Assembly: GCA_017615135.1 (NCBI GenBank)
Contig: JAGAAU010000221.1
Coordinates: 1 to 8,483 of the forward strand
Source of the DNA: Bacteroidales bacterium
GTDB lineage: Bacteria > Bacteroidota > Bacteroidia > Bacteroidales > UBA932
Reading direction: 5' to 3'
DNA length: 8,483 nucleotides
Shown in pieces: positions 6,573 to 8,483 of this stretch. The notes beneath the pieces were generated by a model. It ran no database searches, was not told the DNA's origin, and saw only the letters and a program-made list of their open reading frames with translations. The translations under genes were made by a program, and so were the position numbers. Position 1 is the stretch's first letter; every line of letters begins with the position of its first letter.

Positions 6573-6704
6573 CCCTCCGGCAGAGAGTATGCCGCGCATG
6601 AATCTTCACTTCGTTCATCCCTCCCAAGCAAAGCTTGGGCCCCCCCCCATTCACATGGTCATGGGCGACCATGGATTCCTGACGGCATACTCTCTGCCGG
6701 AGGG
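6573..6704. repeat. 132-base palindromic element with perfect 22-base terminal inverted repeats
   Basis: Arms 6573-6594 and 6683-6704 are exact reverse complements over 22 bases (left arm begins CCCTCCGGCAGAGAG). Between them lie further perfect or short stems: CCCAAGC/GCTTGGG (6623-6629 with 6633-6639, 3-base loop), CATGGTC/GACCATG (6654-6660 with 6667-6673, 6-base loop), GAATC/GATTC (6600-6604 with 6674-6678), and alternatively ATGAA/TTCAT (6598-6602 with 6614-6618). The predicted fold is a long closing stem with a branched interior, like a small multi-arm structure. No coding sequence was recognised inside. No clear target-site duplication flanks it, so a MITE origin is possible but unproven; a repeat-family or structured-RNA origin is equally open. 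Confidence 0.8.
6640..6648. repeat. Run of nine C
   Basis: A homopolymer of nine C directly follows the 7-base hairpin inside the 132-base element. Such tracts are prone to slippage in replication and to length errors in sequencing. It is not in a coding region. Confidence 0.85.
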
Positions 6705-6707
6705 CAC

Positions 6708-6726
6708 GCACTACGTTCGTCAGTGC
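6708..6726. other. Small hairpin next to the end of the minus-strand methyltransferase gene
   Basis: GCACT (6708-6712) and AGTGC (6722-6726) pair across a 9-base loop. It begins 2 bases downstream of the minus-strand stop codon, where a transcript end would be expected, but no T-run follows on the minus strand. Thirteen bases here (6709-6721) nearly repeat 6607-6619 in the 132-base element. Confidence 0.4.
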
Positions 6727-6728
6727 TG

Positions 6729-7226
6729 TCAAACGCGGTGAATTCGCAGGGGATTCAGCCATCGGCCGGTTGTTTTCTTGTAGTCCAGATATTCCTGGCC
6801 GAAATCGGCTTCCAGGCGCTTTTCTTCCGAACGCACCTGCAACATCATCATTACTGCAATCGCTGCAAAAACCAGCAGCGGCCACCAGCTCCATAAGGCA
6901 ATCAGTACGCCGATATAATAGAGATAAGTTCCAGACAACATCGGGTTCCGGCTCAACTTATACGGGCCATCCGTCATCAAGTGCCTGGTCCTCGGGGCTA
7001 CCTCATGCCCCATCGCATCAAACGGATTCCCTTTCCCGACGCGCTTCATATATACAATGCTCCAAACGCTGAGGGCCAAGCCTGTCAATGCGATGAGTGT
7101 CGCCAGAGATAATCGCACAACCGGCAAATCTGCAAATGACGGCATCCCAGCCACCCACCACATCAGTGCAGGAATTCCCAAAATGAAAATGACAAAGCCC
7201 AGGAAGTATCCAAATATCTGTTTCAT
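6729..7226 (-). CDS. Isoprenylcysteine carboxyl methyltransferase / phospholipid methyltransferase-like membrane protein
   Basis: This is a 165-residue integral membrane protein. Hydrophobic segments lie at about 4-26, 36-60 and 100-130. The family motif at the catalytic end is LMTDGPYKLSRNPMLSGTYL (83-102), matching the G-P-Y-x-x-x-R-x-P-M signature that binds S-adenosylmethionine. The C-terminal signature is EEKRLEADFGQEYLDYKK (134-151), followed by GRWLN. Relatives methylate prenylcysteine, phosphatidylethanolamine or other small lipophilic substrates; the substrate here cannot be told, and true protein prenylation is not expected in bacteria. I chose ATG at 7226 because the membrane segment starts right there; the longer frame from 7253 would need a TTG start and add nine residues. 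It is convergent with rnfA and divergent from the secreted-protein pair, so it is probably a single-gene unit. Confidence 0.8.
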   Translation of the reverse strand: MKQIFGYFLGFVIFILGIPALMWWVAGMPSFADLPVVRLSLATLIALTGLALSVWSIVYMKRVGKGNPFDAMGHEVAPRTRHLMTDGPYKLSRNPMLSGTYLYYIGVLIALWSWWPLLVFAAIAVMMMLQVRSEEKRLEADFGQEYLDYKKTTGRWLNPLRIHRV

Positions 7227-7250
7227 AGCCCCAATTAAATATGGCTTCTG

Positions 7251-7258
7251 CAAATTTA
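7251..7258 (-). promoter_or_regulatory. Possible Bacteroidota -7 promoter box for the methyltransferase gene
   Basis: On the minus strand the sequence reads TAAATTTG, a full match to the Bacteroidota -7 consensus TAnnTTTG, 24 bases before the ATG at 7226. No convincing -33 TTTG is seen 19-21 bases upstream, where a T8/A8 run lies instead. The 79-base divergent gap (7227-7305) must hold the promoters for both directions; no clear box was found for the plus strand. Confidence 0.35.
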
Positions 7259-7305
7259 GAATTTTTTTTAACTTAGCACTTTGGTAATCTTACAACTTCA
7301 GTACT

Positions 7306-7791
7306 ATGAAAAAGCTAATTATTCTCTCGTTTCTTGTACTTTCAGCATTCGCTTTAAATGCCCAATCTGTTACCGGGTCGTTCCAGCCGATAGAAAATGA
7401 AGCACGGGTCAACTTAGTGATCGATTTATCGGCAACAGACATAATGGGCATGACCGAAGAAGCTTTTGCCGAGTACGAAAAAGATTGGAAACAGGATAAG
7501 AAAACAATCCTTTATCTTATAACCTCCAACGCAAACAAAATGACAGACAACAACCCCAGACTGGGGGCTTATAGTGATGCTGATTACACCATCAGGCTTG
7601 TAATTCGGGCAATAGACGTTAAGGGAAACTACGACTGCGATGTCATCCTTGAAAAAGGTGAAGACGTTATTGCTAAAGGAATAGGATTGTATTCAAAGGG
7701 AGGGAAGTTCGGAACAAAACTGAACCTTATGAAAGATGGTGCCGCAGATACAGGGAAAAAACTTGGCCGATTCATATCTTCTCAATTATGA
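7306..7791 (+). CDS. Small secreted protein of unknown function
   Basis: This 161-residue protein has a clear signal peptide: MKK, a hydrophobic stretch at 4-17, and likely cleavage in ALNA|Q after residue 19. The mature part has an acidic Trp-containing segment (MTEEAFAEYEKDWKQDKK, 49-66), a central alternating segment that could form beta strands (YTIRLVIRAIDVKG, 94-107), and a Gly/Lys-rich end (KGGKFGTKLNLMKDGAADTG, 131-150). The end of this pattern resembles small periplasmic hypothetical proteins I associate with Bacteroidales, but I cannot name a domain. There is one cysteine in the mature part (Cys111) and no lipobox. Sampled lines are AT-rich compared with the rnf genes. The stop overlaps the next start (ATGA, 7788-7791), so the two products probably act together at the cell envelope. 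Confidence 0.8.
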   Translation: MKKLIILSFLVLSAFALNAQSVTGSFQPIENEARVNLVIDLSATDIMGMTEEAFAEYEKDWKQDKKTILYLITSNANKMTDNNPRLGAYSDADYTIRLVIRAIDVKGNYDCDVILEKGEDVIAKGIGLYSKGGKFGTKLNLMKDGAADTGKKLGRFISSQL

Positions 7792-8420
7792 TTTCTCGTT
7801 TGAATAAAGTTTTATGCGTAGCGCTTCTGATGTGCGCAAGTGTAGTTGCGAACGCTGAGGTGCAGGATTGGGATTTGGTGGAGCATAATTTTTCGCTGGG
7901 AGGAGGCATTTTTATGGAGAGCGGAAGTACCAGCGTGAATCCGGGGTTTGTTTCCAGATTCTCCTACGGTGCAGACTTCCGTTTTCATAAAAATTGGTCT
8001 GTCATGCCTGGAATAACCATAACCAGTTGCAAGGGAGACATGAGCAGGTGGGGAGCCATCAGCGGAGTAAGGGACGGTTTTGTTACTACGGAAATATTCT
8101 GCCAGATGCGCTGGCATGTCTATCATGGGGATAATTTCGAAGTTGCATTCAGCGCCGGACCCGAAATGTCCTGTATGCTGATGCCGGCAAAGTACATTGT
8201 TGAATACAATCCTTCAGCTCCGCTTCACGGACAAAGGAAATACCGTATCCTTGACCTGGGACTCAAACCCGGGATAATGTTTATGCACGGAGAGCACTGG
8301 CAGTGGGGAATCGACCTTTCAGTCGGTCTTCTGAACCGGCTGATCCAGTATCCTAAACACAACATCACCGGAGATGCCTACCTTAGCGCCGTGATGCTTG
8401 CAATTGGATATCGATTTTAA
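7788..8420 (+). CDS. Outer-membrane beta-barrel-like protein, unknown function
   Basis: This 210-residue protein has an N-terminal signal peptide (hydrophobic about 8-21, likely cleavage VANA|E after residue 23). The rest alternates polar and hydrophobic or aromatic residues in short strands, for example FSYGADFRFHKNWSVMPGIT, FEVAFSAGPEMS and WGIDLSVGLLNR. It ends in AIGYRF, with the C-terminal aromatic residue typical of outer-membrane barrel proteins. Size fits a small 8-10-strand barrel of the PorT/outer-membrane beta-barrel superfamily common in Bacteroidota; a specific ligand or role is not visible. It is coupled to the upstream secreted protein through an ATGA overlap. Only 63 bases follow it in the window. 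Confidence 0.75.
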   Translation: MISRLNKVLCVALLMCASVVANAEVQDWDLVEHNFSLGGGIFMESGSTSVNPGFVSRFSYGADFRFHKNWSVMPGITITSCKGDMSRWGAISGVRDGFVTTEIFCQMRWHVYHGDNFEVAFSAGPEMSCMLMPAKYIVEYNPSAPLHGQRKYRILDLGLKPGIMFMHGEHWQWGIDLSVGLLNRLIQYPKHNITGDAYLSAVMLAIGYRF

Positions 8421-8460
8421 GATACTCTGAAATTCGTGACCCGCAGGAGTCCGGAGTCTA

Positions 8461-8476
8461 ATATTTTTTGAAATAT
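8461..8476. other. AT-only hairpin downstream of the barrel gene
   Basis: ATATTT (8461-8466) and AAATAT (8471-8476) are perfect reverse complements with a TTTG loop. The stem is only A-T, so it is a weak terminator candidate. The TTTTTTG it contains could also be a -33 promoter element of a gene beyond the window end. Neither reading can be settled here. Confidence 0.25.
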
Positions 8477-8483
8477 CGCTTGC

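Noticed and set aside
6561..6585. TTCGAACCC followed by CTCCGGCA, resembling the T-loop and 3' end of a tRNA or an attachment site
   Set aside because: The bases before TTCGAAC do not form a T-stem, no anticodon arm or acceptor partner is found nearby, and no integrase gene is present. CTCCGGCA is explained by the long inverted repeat.
6573..6704. CRISPR repeat or array
   Set aside because: There is only one pair of arms, in inverted not direct orientation, with no regularly spaced repeats and no cas genes.
6303..6896. Plus-strand open frame of 197 codons across the end of rnfA and the intergenic hairpins
   Set aside because: It overlaps rnfA in another frame, runs through the inverted repeats, and continues antisense to the methyltransferase gene. 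The protein is Pro/Ser-rich low-complexity with no family resemblance.
7251..7253. TTG start for the methyltransferase, adding nine residues
   Set aside because: ATG at 7226 is directly before the first membrane segment, and the TTG lies within the TAAATTTG promoter-like box.
7788..7850. Lipoprotein signal with Cys16 in the barrel-like protein
   Set aside because: The residues before the cysteine (LLM) do not fit a lipobox, and a standard signal peptidase I site (ANA|E) follows.

Overview
The window looks like a chromosomal segment from a Bacteroidota bacterium, probably order Bacteroidales. Three things suggest this. The Rnf cluster runs rseC-rnfB-C-D-G-E-A rather than in the proteobacterial order that starts with rnfA. 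The signal peptides are of the Bacteroidota style, with cleavage such as ...NA|Q. Several genes lack a Shine-Dalgarno sequence, and a TAnnTTTG-type -7 box is present. The placement is an inference from family knowledge and was not checked by a search.

Left part (1-6394): the 3' part of dnaB (replicative helicase, cut by the window edge) overlaps an rseC-like gene by 7 bases. That gene runs without a gap into six rnf genes. All junctions are ATGA overlaps or gaps of 3 bases, so rseC-rnfBCDGEA is almost certainly one transcription unit, possibly including dnaB. The products form the membrane Rnf complex, which couples electron transfer between ferredoxin and NAD+ to ion pumping. RnfB and RnfC carry the soluble FeS and FMN/NADH modules, RnfD and RnfG carry flavins, and RnfA and RnfE are paired membrane subunits, each with two conserved cysteines. 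RseC is known elsewhere for its link to SoxR reduction and the envelope stress response.

Middle part (6395-6728): a 334-base gene-free gap between convergent genes, packed with inverted repeats. It holds a short hairpin right after rnfA, a GC-rich hairpin, a symmetric inverted repeat centred on a 17-base palindrome with an alternative pairing partner, and a 132-base element with perfect 22-base terminal inverted repeats. That element contains nested hairpins and a run of nine C. A last small hairpin lies beside the end of the minus-strand gene. This is the least ordinary part of the window and looks like one or more uncharacterised repeat or structured-RNA elements.

Right part (6729-8483): a minus-strand isoprenylcysteine methyltransferase/PEMT-like membrane protein is divergent from two plus-strand genes joined by an ATGA overlap. 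These encode a small secreted protein of unknown function and an outer-membrane beta-barrel-like protein. The first of the pair is clearly more AT-rich than the rnf genes (about 37-42% GC against about 58% in single 60-base lines counted by hand).
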